The notes: generated by a model from the letters alone, not told the origin. A stretch of 64,000 bases of DNA from Maribacter aestuarii (GCF_027474845.2 NZ_CP107031.2:1936501-2000500), one strand, 5' to 3'. Shown: positions 38,182 through 47,888, counted from the stretch's first letter. Numbers and translations: made by a program.

Positions 38182-39606
38182 CTAGCTTAATTCCCAGCCT
38201 TTACGATAATTTCCTTTTACCCAATCATTGGCCAAATCCCAATTGGTCACTTTCATATTGGCGCCGTCCCAAAGGATTTTGCGTCTTCCAGGATACTCGA
38301 ACGGATCCCAATCACCAAGTTTCTTGCCTTCTTTCAGTTTTTTGTACTGATAGGCTTTTATGGCCAAGTTCCCCATGAGTACAGCTTCGGTAAGAGGGCC
38401 GGAGCGCTTAAAGTCGGAGGAGGTTTCCGTGCCGTTCAAACACCCTTCTACGAAATTTCGTTGGTGTCCACCAGTGTCACCTTCAATCCTTTTTAGGTAG
38501 GGGCTAGGAGGTGTCAAAAGTTTCATGGTGCTGGAAGGCAACAATCTAGCGTTTCTGGAATAAGCGTCACAGACCAAAATACCTCGGTTACCATAGAAAA
38601 TACTTCCTCCACCGCCATCACCAATGGTTTCGCCATCTTTTAGTTCATCCGGTAAATCAGGGAGTAATCCACCATCGTACCAGTTCAGGGCAATATCACC
38701 ATGTTCTTCGGTATTGAATTTTAGTCTTACGATTGAGGAGGCGGGGCACGATTCACTATAATCTGCCTCTACAAAATCACCTATCCAATTGGTAGAACAG
38801 CTAGCTTCGGCTTCCGTAGGATAGCCTAAATCTAAAACTCCAAATGGTGTTTCCATAATATGGCAACCCATATCGCCCAAAGCGCCGGTTCCAAAATCCC
38901 AGAAGCCACGCCATTTAAAAGGGAGATAGGCATCGTTATAATCGCGCATCTCAGCTTTACCCAGCCATAGGTCCCAATCCAATCCTTTTGGAATAGGGTC
39001 CTTACCGGTTGGAACGGGAACACCCTGTGGCCATACGGGTCTGTTGGTCCAACAATCAACTTTGTAGACCTTACCTATTACTCCGGACTGTATCCATTCC
39101 TTTGCCTCGCGACTGCCATCACTGGAGGCGCCCTGATTCCCCATTTGGGTGACGATGCCGTTTTCTTTGGCCACATTGGTCATTAATCTGGCTTCATTGA
39201 TATTGTGTGTCAAAGGTTTTTCTACATAAGCGTGCTTTTTGGCGCGCATAAATGGTAGGGCAATTGAGGCGTGCATATGATCTGGTGTTGCGACCATAAT
39301 CGCATCAATATCCTTTAAATGTTTATCATATACTTTTCGGTAATCTTTAAATTGCTTTGCATCGGGATATGCCGCATAGGTCTCCGCGGCACGCCTATCA
39401 TCAACATCGCATAAGGCTACGAATTTCACTTTTTGCGTGGCATTCAATCCCTGGATAACCCCTGCCCCTCGTCCACCAACTCCAAAAGCTCCCATGTAAA
39501 GGGTATCACTGGGGGGCGTATGCGTCTTTCCTAATACAAAACTGGGGACAATGGTGAAAGCAGTGGAGGCTGCCGTGGCATTCTTAATAAATTTTCTTCT
39601 CTGCAT
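38182..39606 (-). CDS. Gfo/Idh/MocA-family oxidoreductase with twin-arginine-like leader
   Basis: This 474-residue NAD(P)-dependent dehydrogenase starts with MQRRKFIKNATAASTAFTIV, a twin-arginine-type leader that suggests export after cofactor binding. The nucleotide-binding part has GAFGVGGRGAGVIQGL, the family EKP signature in YVEKPLTHN, and a long C-terminal domain with WDLWLGKAEMRDY and FWDFGTGALGDMGCHIM. This group acts on sugars or inositols. It heads a minus-strand pair with the small lipoprotein. Its divergent neighbour is the glycosyltransferase gene. Confidence 0.88.
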   Translation of the reverse strand: MQRRKFIKNATAASTAFTIVPSFVLGKTHTPPSDTLYMGAFGVGGRGAGVIQGLNATQKVKFVALCDVDDRRAAETYAAYPDAKQFKDYRKVYDKHLKDIDAIMVATPDHMHASIALPFMRAKKHAYVEKPLTHNINEARLMTNVAKENGIVTQMGNQGASSDGSREAKEWIQSGVIGKVYKVDCWTNRPVWPQGVPVPTGKDPIPKGLDWDLWLGKAEMRDYNDAYLPFKWRGFWDFGTGALGDMGCHIMETPFGVLDLGYPTEAEASCSTNWIGDFVEADYSESCPASSIVRLKFNTEEHGDIALNWYDGGLLPDLPDELKDGETIGDGGGGSIFYGNRGILVCDAYSRNARLLPSSTMKLLTPPSPYLKRIEGDTGGHQRNFVEGCLNGTETSSDFKRSGPLTEAVLMGNLAIKAYQYKKLKEGKKLGDWDPFEYPGRRKILWDGANMKVTNWDLANDWVKGNYRKGWELS

Positions 39607-39869
39607 GGGTATTAAATTTTGGTCTTAGCAAGGAAGATACAAAAAGTGTGCAATACGTGAAGTCCTTAACAAGCTTGATATTTTAATTTCCATCAATTTA
39701 AAGACTGGTGAGTAATTGTTAAATAGTAATTTTGACCTTTCCTTAATTACCATTAATCAAAAGGAAGTGTTAAAGATGACTTAATAGCCTAAAAATATCA
39801 CAATACGCAATCCAAACTAGGCTATAACACGTAAGTCTACCAGAACAAATCAAAAATAAGATTACTTAT

Positions 39870-41315
39870 ATGAAGGTTGAAAATACTACCACAACACCAT
39901 CCAATTTTTCGAACGAAAACAACCAGGAAGATAAAAATCTTAAAAGGTTCCATTTTTTTAAGACGATAAAGACGTTCTTAGCTACCGCCAATGCCTGGGG
40001 GGTGTTTGTTATGGGAAGTACTTTTGTACTAATGCTTGCCTCTATTTACGTCGTTTACGTATTGCAAACGGACTTTGAACAGTTCCGAGCGGATCGTATT
40101 AGCAGTACTTTTGGGTTAACCTTTATGATTATAGCGACAGGTTTGTTCGTTTTTAAGGCAGGGTTCTTCTTGTATACTCTTTACAGGTATTTCCGTTACA
40201 AGGCCATTAATTCTGTAAGCGATGACGATTTACCGACAGTAACGGTTATCGTTCCCGCGTATAATGAAGGGAAACAGGTTTGGGCCACGTTGATGAGCTT
40301 GGCGGAGAGTGATTTTCCTAAAGAAAAACTACAACTTCTTTCTATTGATGATGGTAGTAAAGATGATACATGGCATTGGATGAAGGATGCTAAAAAACAA
40401 TTAGGGGATCGTGTTTCAATCTATCAACAGCCTAATAATAAAGGAAAACGTCATGCGTTGTACCGTGGATTTAATGAGGGTACAGGTGAGATTTTTGTAA
40501 CGGTCGATAGTGATTCGATCGTAAAAAAAGATACGTTACGTAATTTGGTAAGTCCGTTCATCGCCAATGAGAAATGTGGTGCGGTTGCCGGTAACATTCG
40601 TGTGCTTAACAATGAGCAAGCGTTACTGCCCAAAATGTTGGACGTAAGTTTCGTATTGAGTTTTGAATTTGTGCGTTCTGCAGAAAGTAGTCTGAATACG
40701 GTACTTTGTACACCAGGGGCATTGGCTGCCTACCGCGCTAGTGCTGTTTTCGCATGTCTTCCGGAATGGATCAATCAAACTTTTATGGGACAACCTTCTG
40801 ACATTGGTGAAGATCGCGCCATGACAAATATGATTTTAAAACAAGGGTACCACGTTTTGTTCCAAAGAAATGCCTACGCGTATACCAATGTGCCAGAAAA
40901 GTATAAAGGGCTTTACAAAATGTTTATAAGATGGGGTAGAAGTAATGTGCGTGAGAATATTCAAATGTCAAAATATGTCTTTAAGAATTTCAGGGAAGGC
41001 AATAAGGCCGGAGTTAGATTATTGTTCTTTAGTCAAGCAACCAAAATTGTCATGAGTTATCCATTCATGATATTCATGTTTTTCTTTGTTCTTACGCATC
41101 CTTTACTATTCTTAAGTTCAACCTTACTGAGTATTTTGGTTTTGTCAACGTTTCCTGTAATCTTTTATGCGAAACGCTATAATTTTCAGGAGTCTTTCTG
41201 GGCGTATTCCTATAGTATTCTATACACATTTGGTCTATTCTGGATAACCCCCTACGCCATTGCAACTGCCAATAGGAGGGGTTGGTTGACCAGAGGATTA
41301 GCAGAAAAGAAATAA
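39870..41315 (+). CDS. Family 2 glycosyltransferase (membrane, processive type)
   Basis: This 481-residue enzyme has an N-terminal region with two hydrophobic helices, then a GT-A catalytic domain, then about four helices at the C-terminus. Motifs are VTVIVPAYNEG, the UDP-sugar-binding DDGSKDDT, the metal DxD-like VDSDSIV, the acceptor-side GEDRAMTN, and a variant of the QxxRW motif in FIRWGRSNV. This layout resembles processive N-acetylglucosaminyl or hyaluronan-type synthases. The polymer cannot be assigned, and no partner exopolysaccharide genes are adjacent. It ends at a strong palindromic terminator. Confidence 0.88.
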   Translation: MKVENTTTTPSNFSNENNQEDKNLKRFHFFKTIKTFLATANAWGVFVMGSTFVLMLASIYVVYVLQTDFEQFRADRISSTFGLTFMIIATGLFVFKAGFFLYTLYRYFRYKAINSVSDDDLPTVTVIVPAYNEGKQVWATLMSLAESDFPKEKLQLLSIDDGSKDDTWHWMKDAKKQLGDRVSIYQQPNNKGKRHALYRGFNEGTGEIFVTVDSDSIVKKDTLRNLVSPFIANEKCGAVAGNIRVLNNEQALLPKMLDVSFVLSFEFVRSAESSLNTVLCTPGALAAYRASAVFACLPEWINQTFMGQPSDIGEDRAMTNMILKQGYHVLFQRNAYAYTNVPEKYKGLYKMFIRWGRSNVRENIQMSKYVFKNFREGNKAGVRLLFFSQATKIVMSYPFMIFMFFFVLTHPLLFLSSTLLSILVLSTFPVIFYAKRYNFQESFWAYSYSILYTFGLFWITPYAIATANRRGWLTRGLAEKK

Positions 41316-41336
41316 ACATAGAACTATTGAGGGAAA

Positions 41337-41374
41337 GCAAAATGCCGTTAATGAATTCATTAACGGCATTTTGC
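41337..41374. terminator. Bidirectional hairpin terminator between convergent genes
   Basis: A perfect 38-base palindrome (two 19-base arms meeting at GAATTC), with A-rich and T-rich flanks on both sides. It lies just after the glycosyltransferase gene and directly before the stop of the HD-domain gene, which comes from the other strand. It can serve both transcripts. Confidence 0.85.
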
Positions 41375-41375
41375 T

Positions 41376-42059
41376 TTAGACCTTAACGGGAACACTCAAC
41401 GGATTCCATTCTTTATAAAATTGTTCCAAGTATTTTAGCATATATTCATGGCGTTCCTGTGCTAATTTCTTCCCGGTTTTAGTATTCATTTTGTCCTTCA
41501 ACAGTAGCAACTTTTCGTAAAAATGATTTATAGTCGGGGAGGTTGATTTCTTATAAGCTTCCTTGGTCATCTTAAGATTGGGAGGAATATTGGGGTCATA
41601 AAGCGTCCTGTTCTTGAAACCCCCATAGTTGAAAGCCCTTGCAATACCAATTGCGCCCATTGCGTCCAAACGATCCGCATCTTGGACTACCTGAAGTTCT
41701 TTGGAATTGAACCGTTTCTTTTTTCTCTTCCCATCGTCCAGACCAGATTTATAGGAAATGTTGTTGATAATATTCACTACATGCTTTATTAATTTCTTGG
41801 GTACCTTTAATGAACTCAAAAAATTAGTGGCCATTTCTGGACCTATGGATTCATCTCCGTCATGGAATTTGGCATCGGCGATATCATGTAAAAGTGCCCC
41901 TAAACTAACCACGAGTATATCTACCTTCTCTTCCCTGGCTATTAGCATGGTGTTGTTAAAAACACGTTGAATGTGAAACCAATCATGCCCGCCTTCGGCA
42001 TGTTGCAGTGTTTCTTTTACGAAGGTTATGGTCTCTTCTACAAGTTCGGCATCGGTCAT
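41376..42059 (-). CDS. HD-domain phosphohydrolase
   Basis: This 227-residue metal-dependent HD-fold enzyme has ligand blocks HDWFHIQRVFNN near the N-terminus, LLHDIADAKFHDGDE in the middle, and a following aspartate in VQDADRLDAMGAIG, as in soluble HD hydrolases related to nucleotidases and phosphohydrolases. The substrate is unknown. Its start overlaps the stop of the plsC-like gene upstream by four bases (ATGA), so the two are translationally coupled. It ends against the palindromic terminator. Confidence 0.88.
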   Translation of the reverse strand: MTDAELVEETITFVKETLQHAEGGHDWFHIQRVFNNTMLIAREEKVDILVVSLGALLHDIADAKFHDGDESIGPEMATNFLSSLKVPKKLIKHVVNIINNISYKSGLDDGKRKKKRFNSKELQVVQDADRLDAMGAIGIARAFNYGGFKNRTLYDPNIPPNLKMTKEAYKKSTSPTINHFYEKLLLLKDKMNTKTGKKLAQERHEYMLKYLEQFYKEWNPLSVPVKV

Positions 42060-42793
42060 TTAAAAGAATTTATTCCTGAGTTTACAGCTTTTTCGGTTCT
42101 ATGGATAAGTGCATCTGCATCCCCTTTGTTTTCTATAGGTTCGTGTACGTCAAAAGATACTTTGGCGCCCAATCCCATGGGAAATTTCCCGTAACGTACC
42201 AATTTCCAGGAGTTGTTGATGCTAATGGGTACAATAAGGGCGGTGGGTGCTTTTTTCAATAACATTTTAAGCCCCATGGGTTTAAAAGGTTTGGGATATC
42301 CGTCACGGCTGCGGGTTCCTTCCGGAAATATTACCGCGCTCCTGTTATGCTTTTCGATATATGTACCTAATTTCCCTATTTCCATTAGGGCACTCTTACC
42401 ATCTTTCCTATCGATTAAAACAGATCCGCCGTGGCGAAGATTATGGGAAACACTGGGTATTCCCCTTCCCAATTCTTTCTTACTTACGAATTTGGGATGG
42501 TGTTTTCTCATATGCCAAATTATGGGTGGAATATCGTACATACTTTGATGATTGGTAACGATGATCAAGGGTCGATTAGTTGGAATGGTATAGGGATTGG
42601 TAAATCTATAAGTTGTGCCCAGAATATTGGTGCATCGCATGAGACACCAATTAAGAACACTAACGGTTTTTTTAAGTCCAGCATAACCAAATAGCCGTAA
42701 ACCTAGCCATTGTATTGGATGAAAGAAAAGAAGGCAGGCTCCAAAAGCTACAAAGAAAATAGGCGTAACGATATAGGAGAGCATTTTCTGCAT
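42056..42793 (-). CDS. plsC: 1-acyl-sn-glycerol-3-phosphate acyltransferase
   Basis: This enzyme makes phosphatidic acid by acylating lysophosphatidic acid at the membrane. It has the NHxxxxD catalytic motif in VTNHQSMYDIPP and the FPEGTRSRDG block that binds the glycerophosphate. An N-terminal hydrophobic helix anchors it. I chose ATG at 42793 (MQKMLSYIV) instead of the upstream ATG at 42838, because the added 15 residues run into the terminator hairpin of the preceding gene. Another ATG at 42784 is possible. It is coupled to the HD hydrolase. Confidence 0.9.
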   Translation of the reverse strand: MQKMLSYIVTPIFFVAFGACLLFFHPIQWLGLRLFGYAGLKKTVSVLNWCLMRCTNILGTTYRFTNPYTIPTNRPLIIVTNHQSMYDIPPIIWHMRKHHPKFVSKKELGRGIPSVSHNLRHGGSVLIDRKDGKSALMEIGKLGTYIEKHNRSAVIFPEGTRSRDGYPKPFKPMGLKMLLKKAPTALIVPISINNSWKLVRYGKFPMGLGAKVSFDVHEPIENKGDADALIHRTEKAVNSGINSFK

Positions 42794-42797
42794 AGTA

Positions 42798-42828
42798 CAA
42801 AAATAAAAAACCACTCCTTTAGAGTGGT
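42798..42828 (-). terminator. Intrinsic terminator after the bacilliredoxin gene
   Basis: On the minus strand the arms ACCACTC and GAGTGGT (42810-42816 and 42822-42828) close a 5-base loop and are followed by a run of T. The T-tract also spells TATTTTTG, a TAnnTTTG box (CAAAAATA at 42798-42805 on the plus strand), which could start plsC transcription. Confidence 0.8.
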
Positions 42829-42870
42829 CTAATATCAATTATTTTTGATTTGCTTAAGGTTAAGAATGGC

Positions 42871-43281
42871 TTAACAAAACTCGTTATAGGCCTGCACCAA
42901 GTTCTCTGCAATCAATTCCGCAGGACGCCCTTCAATGTGGTGACGTTCTATCATGTGAACTAGTTCGCCATCTTTAAACAAAGCCATTGATGGCGATGAT
43001 GGAGGAAATGGAACCATAAGGTTTCTAGCAGCGTTCACGGCATCTGTGTCAACGCCGGCAAAGACTGTGACGGTATGGTCTGGAGTTTTCTCGTTTTGTA
43101 AACTCATTTTAGCCGCCGGTCGTGCATTGGCCGCAGCACAGCCACAGACAGAATTAACCACCACTAAGGTAGTACCATCTTTTTTTATAGCTTTCTCTAC
43201 CGCCTCGGCCGTATATAATTCTTCAAACCCGGCAGAAGCCAAGTCATCTCTCATAGGTTTTACTAATTCCGCAGGATACAT
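42871..43281 (-). CDS. BrxA/BrxB-family bacilliredoxin
   Basis: This 136-residue thioredoxin-fold protein of the BrxA/BrxB (YphP/YqiW) group has the CGC active site in VNSVCGCAAANARPA, near residues 46-48, and the family ending PSMALFKDGELVHMIERHHIEG. Bacilliredoxins remove bacillithiol adducts from oxidised protein thiols. Flavobacteria can make bacillithiol, so the role is plausible, although no bsh genes are in the window. It has its own terminator and therefore is probably a single-gene transcript. Confidence 0.93.
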   Translation of the reverse strand: MYPAELVKPMRDDLASAGFEELYTAEAVEKAIKKDGTTLVVVNSVCGCAAANARPAAKMSLQNEKTPDHTVTVFAGVDTDAVNAARNLMVPFPPSSPSMALFKDGELVHMIERHHIEGRPAELIAENLVQAYNEFC

Positions 43282-43556
43282 AGTTTATTTTTTAAATTAA
43301 AATCCGATTAACAAAGATAACCAATTTGTCGTATTTTTTTTTGAGACCTTAACTTTTAAGGAGGGCACATTTATGGAGCAAATTGATTAAGTCACGTTCT
43401 ATGAATTTATAGTAGCCTATATTGACTTCTCAGCTTGAGACAAAACCTAAGACTAAAACTAATCAAGATTTAAAAGTGTAAGTGATAAAGGTGTTAGCCA
43501 TAGCCTCTAATTTCTTGGTTCTTTGTAATATCTTTGGCAAATATGAAAAAGAGGGT

Positions 43557-44297
43557 ATGATAAAATGGGTTGGGGCCTTAATTGGCTTTTTTTTGAGAGG
43601 ACTTTCAGGAGCTATATTGGGTTTTTTTGCGGGAAGCGTTTTAGACGGATTATTTGGTTCAAATAATCAGGGTGCTAGAACGGTTTTCAGTGATTTTACT
43701 AGACAATCTGTCTCACCGGCCGATTTTGAATTGAATTTATTGTCGCTTTGTTCTATCGTAATTAAGGCGGACGGGCAAGTGAGCCAATCCGAAATGGATT
43801 ACGTAAGGCAATATTTTGTAAGCACTTACGGTAAGGAAAAGGCGAATGCCATTTTTAGGACGTTCAATGAAATCAATAAGAAAAGGGAGATTTCTGCACA
43901 GCATATCTGTAATTTCCTTACGCAACGGACCCGATACGAAGTTCGGTTGCAATTACTCCATTTTTTATTTGGGATAGCGCAAGCAGATGGCAGGGTTACT
44001 AACCCAGAAATAAACAAGATTAGGGAAATTGCCAGGTACTTAAGAGTATCCCTCAGTGATTTTGAGAGCATAATGGCCATGTTCATAAAATCTGCCGATA
44101 ATGCTTATAAAATTTTGGAAATAGAGAAGTCTGCCTCCAATGAAGAAGTAAAAAAAGCATATAGGACAATGGCGAAAAAGTACCACCCAGATCGTGTAAA
44201 TACGCAAAATGAGGCCATTAAAAATGGAGCCGAAGAGAAGTTTAAACAGGTGCAATTGGCTTATGAGACCATTCAGAAGGAACGTGGAATCGGTTAA
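43557..44297 (+). CDS. TerB-like and J-domain protein (DjlA-like cochaperone)
   Basis: This 246-residue protein has a hydrophobic, glycine-rich N-terminal anchor ([20 protein letters not shown]), a TerB/DjlA-like helical middle ([18 protein letters not shown] and a second similar half, [16 protein letters not shown]), and a C-terminal J-domain with the HPD tripeptide in [16 protein letters not shown]. It should stimulate an Hsp70 at the inner membrane. I prefer ATG at 43557 over an in-frame GTG-type start at 43482, because the extra 25 residues do not resemble the family. It lies upstream of a HupE/UreJ-like gene. Confidence 0.85.
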   Translation: MIKWVGALIGFFLRGLSGAILGFFAGSVLDGLFGSNNQGARTVFSDFTRQSVSPADFELNLLSLCSIVIKADGQVSQSEMDYVRQYFVSTYGKEKANAIFRTFNEINKKREISAQHICNFLTQRTRYEVRLQLLHFLFGIAQADGRVTNPEINKIREIARYLRVSLSDFESIMAMFIKSADNAYKILEIEKSASNEEVKKAYRTMAKKYHPDRVNTQNEAIKNGAEEKFKQVQLAYETIQKERGIG

Positions 44298-44340
44298 TAA
44301 TGTTACGGGTATTATTGCAAGTATTTAATAGAACTATAGA

Positions 44341-44925
44341 ATGCAAGAATTTTGGTTTTATATAAAATTAGGATTGGACCATGTGCTGGATTTTGGTGCC
44401 TATGACCATATACTTTTCCTTTCTGCCTTGGCGATACCTTTTACCTTTAATCAGTGGAAAAAAGTATTGATCTTAGCCACTGTTTTTACCGTTACCCATT
44501 GCCTGTCTTTGATGCTTTCGGTCTATGAGATAGTTTTAATGGATGTTTCCTTGATCGAGTTCTTAATTCCTGTGACGATTGCCTTAACCGCAATTTTTAA
44601 TATAGCATACCAAAACATGCTTCAGGCAAAAAAAACGATTGCTCTGCATAGTATAGCCACTGCCTTTTTCGGACTTATCCATGGTTTCGGTTTTTCCAAT
44701 TATTTTAAGATGTTAGTGGCAGGGGAAGAGGAAAAGATAATACCATTAATTGGTTTTGCCACGGGCATTGAAGTGTCGCAAGTAATTATCGTTTTATCCA
44801 TTTTGATTTTGACTTACGTTTCGCTGTCCGTATTCAAGATTAAGCAGGCTATTTTTATTTGGGTCGCCAGTGCAATTGTCCTGTTGATTACAATACCGAT
44901 GTTGTATCAAACGTTTCCATGGTAG
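44341..44925 (+). CDS. HupE/UreJ-like membrane protein
   Basis: This 194-residue protein has about six hydrophobic helices and the family start LGLDHVLDFGAYDHILFLSA, with the histidine/aspartate pair thought to bind metal in HupE/UreJ nickel permeases, followed by TVFTVTHCLSLMLSV and FFGLIHGFGFSNYF. No hydrogenase or urease genes are near, so nickel specificity is uncertain. It follows the J-domain gene by 43 bases on the same strand. Intact. Confidence 0.8.
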   Translation: MQEFWFYIKLGLDHVLDFGAYDHILFLSALAIPFTFNQWKKVLILATVFTVTHCLSLMLSVYEIVLMDVSLIEFLIPVTIALTAIFNIAYQNMLQAKKTIALHSIATAFFGLIHGFGFSNYFKMLVAGEEEKIIPLIGFATGIEVSQVIIVLSILILTYVSLSVFKIKQAIFIWVASAIVLLITIPMLYQTFPW

Positions 44926-45004
44926 CCCGTTTTGTTAAAATTAACCTTATGTGGTTGTAGGTGGTTTTTAAAGCCGGTATCTTAGTAAATTATCCTTCGG
45001 CATT

Positions 45005-45436
45005 TTGAAGAAATCCAAACAAGAAAAATACGATAAAGCCTATCTTCGCATGGCGCAAGAGTGGGGTAAACTCTCGTATTGCGAACGCAAGCAAGTGGGG
45101 GCCATTATTGTTAAGGGTCGCATGATTATTTCGGACGGCTATAACGGTACCCCAACCGGGTTCGAAAATTACTGTGAGGATGAAGAAGGGTATACTAAAT
45201 GGTACGTTCTACATGCGGAAGCTAACGCCATTTTAAAAGTTGCCTCCTCTACTCAATCCTGTCAGGGAGCTACTTTGTACATAACCCTGTCCCCGTGTAG
45301 AGAATGTAGTAAGCTCATACATCAATCTGGCATAAAACGTGTTGTTTATCAAGTAGCCTACAAGGATGACTCCGGATTGAAGTTTTTGGAGAAGGCCGGA
45401 GTTGAATTAATGCATATGTCTAAGATAGGGGCATAA
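45005..45436 (+). CDS. Deoxycytidylate (dCMP) deaminase family protein
   Basis: This 143-residue zinc enzyme deaminates dCMP to dUMP for thymidylate synthesis. The catalytic block HAEANAILK and the zinc cysteines PCRECSKL match the family, with the substrate-side YNGTPTGFENYCE upstream. The start is TTG at 45005; no ATG is in frame nearby. It is followed 17 bases later by the S41 protease gene, and the two are probably cotranscribed, a pairing I have no functional explanation for. Confidence 0.92.
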   Translation: MKKSKQEKYDKAYLRMAQEWGKLSYCERKQVGAIIVKGRMIISDGYNGTPTGFENYCEDEEGYTKWYVLHAEANAILKVASSTQSCQGATLYITLSPCRECSKLIHQSGIKRVVYQVAYKDDSGLKFLEKAGVELMHMSKIGA

Positions 45437-45453
45437 AAAATTTTAAAAGAAGA

Positions 45454-47076
45454 ATGAAAAAATATAGTTTTCTCATACCGACTTTCATTGCAGCAGCTTT
45501 AGCCTTGGGCATTTTTGTGGGTGGAAAGTTACATTTTAATGATACCCCGGAGCGACTTTTCACGACCAATTCTAAGAAGGACAAACTTAACAGATTGATA
45601 GATTATATTGACTATGAGTATGTGGATGAGGTGAATACGGACAGTATTGTGGACGTTACCGTAAACAGTATCTTGGAGAAACTAGACCCGCATTCGGTTT
45701 ATATTTCCAAAAAAGAGATGACAAGGGTTTCTGAAAACATGAAAGGCGATTTTGTAGGAATCGGAATAAATTTTTATCCTTATCGCGATACGATTGCCGT
45801 TATCAGGACCGTAAAAAATGGTCCAAGTTATCTGAAAGGTATAAAGCCGGGTGATCGAATCCTTATGGCCGATAATGACACCTTATACGGCAAGGGAATT
45901 CCAAGTGATGTTATCGTGGAAAAGCTTAAGGGAAAAGCTGGTTCCCCCGTAAAACTTAAGGTCTACAGAAAAAGCGAGGATAAAGTAATAACTGTAAACT
46001 TAAAACGTGGAATTGTACCCATAAAAAGTGTGGAGGCCCGTTACATGCTTAGCGATGATATTGGCTTCATAAAGGTAAATCGCTTTGCTGAATCAACCTT
46101 TAAGGAATTTAAGTCCGCACTTAGCATTTTGCAAAAACAAGGGGCCAAAAAATTGGTATTGGATTTAAGGGATAATCCGGGTGGTTATTTGGGGGTTGCA
46201 GAACAAATGGCCGATGAATTTCTCAAAGAAGGAAAACTAATCCTCTTTACAAAGAATAAAAAAGGCAAAGTGGATAAAACGTACGCCACTGATGATGGTA
46301 GTTTTGAAGATAAGCCTATTTACGTTTTAATTAATGAACGTTCCGCCTCCGCGAGCGAAATAATTGCAGGGGCATTGCAAGACAACGATATCGGTACTAT
46401 TATAGGAAGACGTTCTTTTGGGAAAGGATTGGTACAGCGGGAGATGGCTTTAGGGGATGGTTCCGCGGTGCGGCTTACTGTTTCTAGATATTATACGCCG
46501 TCCGGAAGGAGCATTCAGAAAACGTATGCGAACGGGAACAAGGATTACTACCAACGCTTTACGGAGCGGTACCATAGTGGGGAAATGATTTCCGTGGATA
46601 GTATAAAAGTTGCTGATTCTCTTAAGTTCACCACCCCGAAAGGAAAAATCGTCTATGGGGGTGGCGGTATCATTCCGGATGTATTTGTGCCGATTGGTAC
46701 TAACGAGGAAGAGGCCGTAGAGAGTATGGATAGCCTAGGGTTTCTTTCATTTTTCGTGTTTGAGCATTTAGACGAGGATAGAACGCGCTATTCCCAATAT
46801 AGTAGGGAGGAATTTATAAATGATTTTAGGGTTGATGATATTCTCTTCGAAAAATTCGTGGACTATTCCGTAAAGAGAAATCTAAAGATGAGCTTTTACG
46901 ACTATGAGGATAATATTAAGCTTTATCTAAAAGCGGCTCTAGCGGAGCAGTTGTTCGATGCCAATATCCATGCTAAAATAAAAAGCAGCGAAGATCCTAT
47001 GCTAAAGAAAGTTTTACAACTGGACAATCCCACTGTTAAGCAGGGAAAAGCCCAGGTTATTCAGAGTGCTAACTAA
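45454..47076 (+). CDS. S41 C-terminal processing protease (CtpA-like)
   Basis: This 540-residue periplasmic serine protease has an N-terminal membrane anchor or signal (about 5-25), an S41 N-terminal helical part, a PDZ domain around GDFVGIGINFYPYRD, and the catalytic serine in NERSASASEIIAGALQDN with the general-base lysine in GRRSFGKGLVQ. Family members trim C-termini of envelope proteins. The C-terminal 130 residues are an uncharacterised extension. Its stop overlaps the end of a convergent small gene by 4 bases. Confidence 0.93.
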   Translation: MKKYSFLIPTFIAAALALGIFVGGKLHFNDTPERLFTTNSKKDKLNRLIDYIDYEYVDEVNTDSIVDVTVNSILEKLDPHSVYISKKEMTRVSENMKGDFVGIGINFYPYRDTIAVIRTVKNGPSYLKGIKPGDRILMADNDTLYGKGIPSDVIVEKLKGKAGSPVKLKVYRKSEDKVITVNLKRGIVPIKSVEARYMLSDDIGFIKVNRFAESTFKEFKSALSILQKQGAKKLVLDLRDNPGGYLGVAEQMADEFLKEGKLILFTKNKKGKVDKTYATDDGSFEDKPIYVLINERSASASEIIAGALQDNDIGTIIGRRSFGKGLVQREMALGDGSAVRLTVSRYYTPSGRSIQKTYANGNKDYYQRFTERYHSGEMISVDSIKVADSLKFTTPKGKIVYGGGGIIPDVFVPIGTNEEEAVESMDSLGFLSFFVFEHLDEDRTRYSQYSREEFINDFRVDDILFEKFVDYSVKRNLKMSFYDYEDNIKLYLKAALAEQLFDANIHAKIKSSEDPMLKKVLQLDNPTVKQGKAQVIQSAN

Positions 47077-47273
47077 TCCTCAATTTTTTTCTGAACTTTC
47101 TTACTGGCGTTGAAAATTAATAAAAGAACTATTGCGCAAAATGATGCCATAATTCCAATGAGCGCAATTATACTATTGCCCTCTAACAGGTTCTCAAAGT
47201 CTATCAAGGTCACGTTATAGACGATAAGCCCAAGCGCTGAAAGAATTAAAATAATTGTGAGTGTTCTGCTCAT
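47073..47273 (-). CDS. Small two-helix membrane protein, 66 residues
   Basis: Not recognised. Two hydrophobic segments, about residues 4-24 and 34-58, are separated by a short acidic loop (LIDFENLLEGN), and the C-terminus is polar and charged (SKKVQKKIED). This is a typical layout for a small inner-membrane protein. It sits 37 bases downstream of the MarC-family gene on the same strand and may share its transcript. Its last codons overlap the end of the S41 protease gene on the opposite strand. Confidence 0.55.
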   Translation of the reverse strand: MSRTLTIILILSALGLIVYNVTLIDFENLLEGNSIIALIGIMASFCAIVLLLIFNASKKVQKKIED

Positions 47274-47310
47274 AACATGATTTTCTACAAAGATAAAGTC
47301 ATTGGGACTA

Positions 47311-47888
47311 TTAAAAAAGTTGATTAATGTTCGAAGTAAACAATTTTACCGCAATAGCCATAAGTATTACGCCAAAAACCTTTCTTATAACACTAACACC
47401 AATTTTGCCTAGAATCCGCTCCAACTTTACGGAAGATTTTAATACCAAGTACACGAAAATAATATTCACGATTATGGCTACGATAATATTCTCCACATAG
47501 TACTCTGCCCTTAAGGAAAGCAAAGAGGTCAAAGTCCCGGCGCCAGCTATTAGAGGAAAGGCTATGGGTACAATGGAAGCGCTTTCCGGTTCATCATCCT
47601 TATACAGTGATATCCCCAAAATCATTTCTATAGCTAAAAAAAGATGATAAAGGCTCCCGCTACGGCAAATGAGTTTACGTCTATCCCAATAAGGTTTAAT
47701 ATCTCTTCGCCTAAAAAGAGGAACGCCACCATAATACAGGCAGCCACTACTGAAGCCTTTTCAGATTGAATATGCCCCACTTTGTTCCGTAGCCCTATGA
47801 TAATGGGAATACTCCCTAATATATCGATCACTGCAAAAAGAACCATACTTGCAGTGGCAATTTCCCTAAAGTTAAAATGAAATTCCAT
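47311..47888 (-). pseudogene. MarC-family membrane protein with a one-base frameshift
   Basis: Two abutting frames together give a MarC-family protein (NAAT family, about 192 residues, six helices). The first, 47634-47888, has FREIATASMVLFAVIDILGS and ends AFIIFF. The second, 47311-47625, begins MILGISLYKDD and contains AFPLIAGAGTLTSLLSL, a strongly conserved MarC block. The break is at a run of seven A on the plus strand (47636-47642). One more base restores the reading AFIIFFLAIEMILG, which is the family sequence. The gene is therefore damaged, mis-sequenced, or slippery at this homopolymer. Function of the family is unsettled. Confidence 0.85.
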
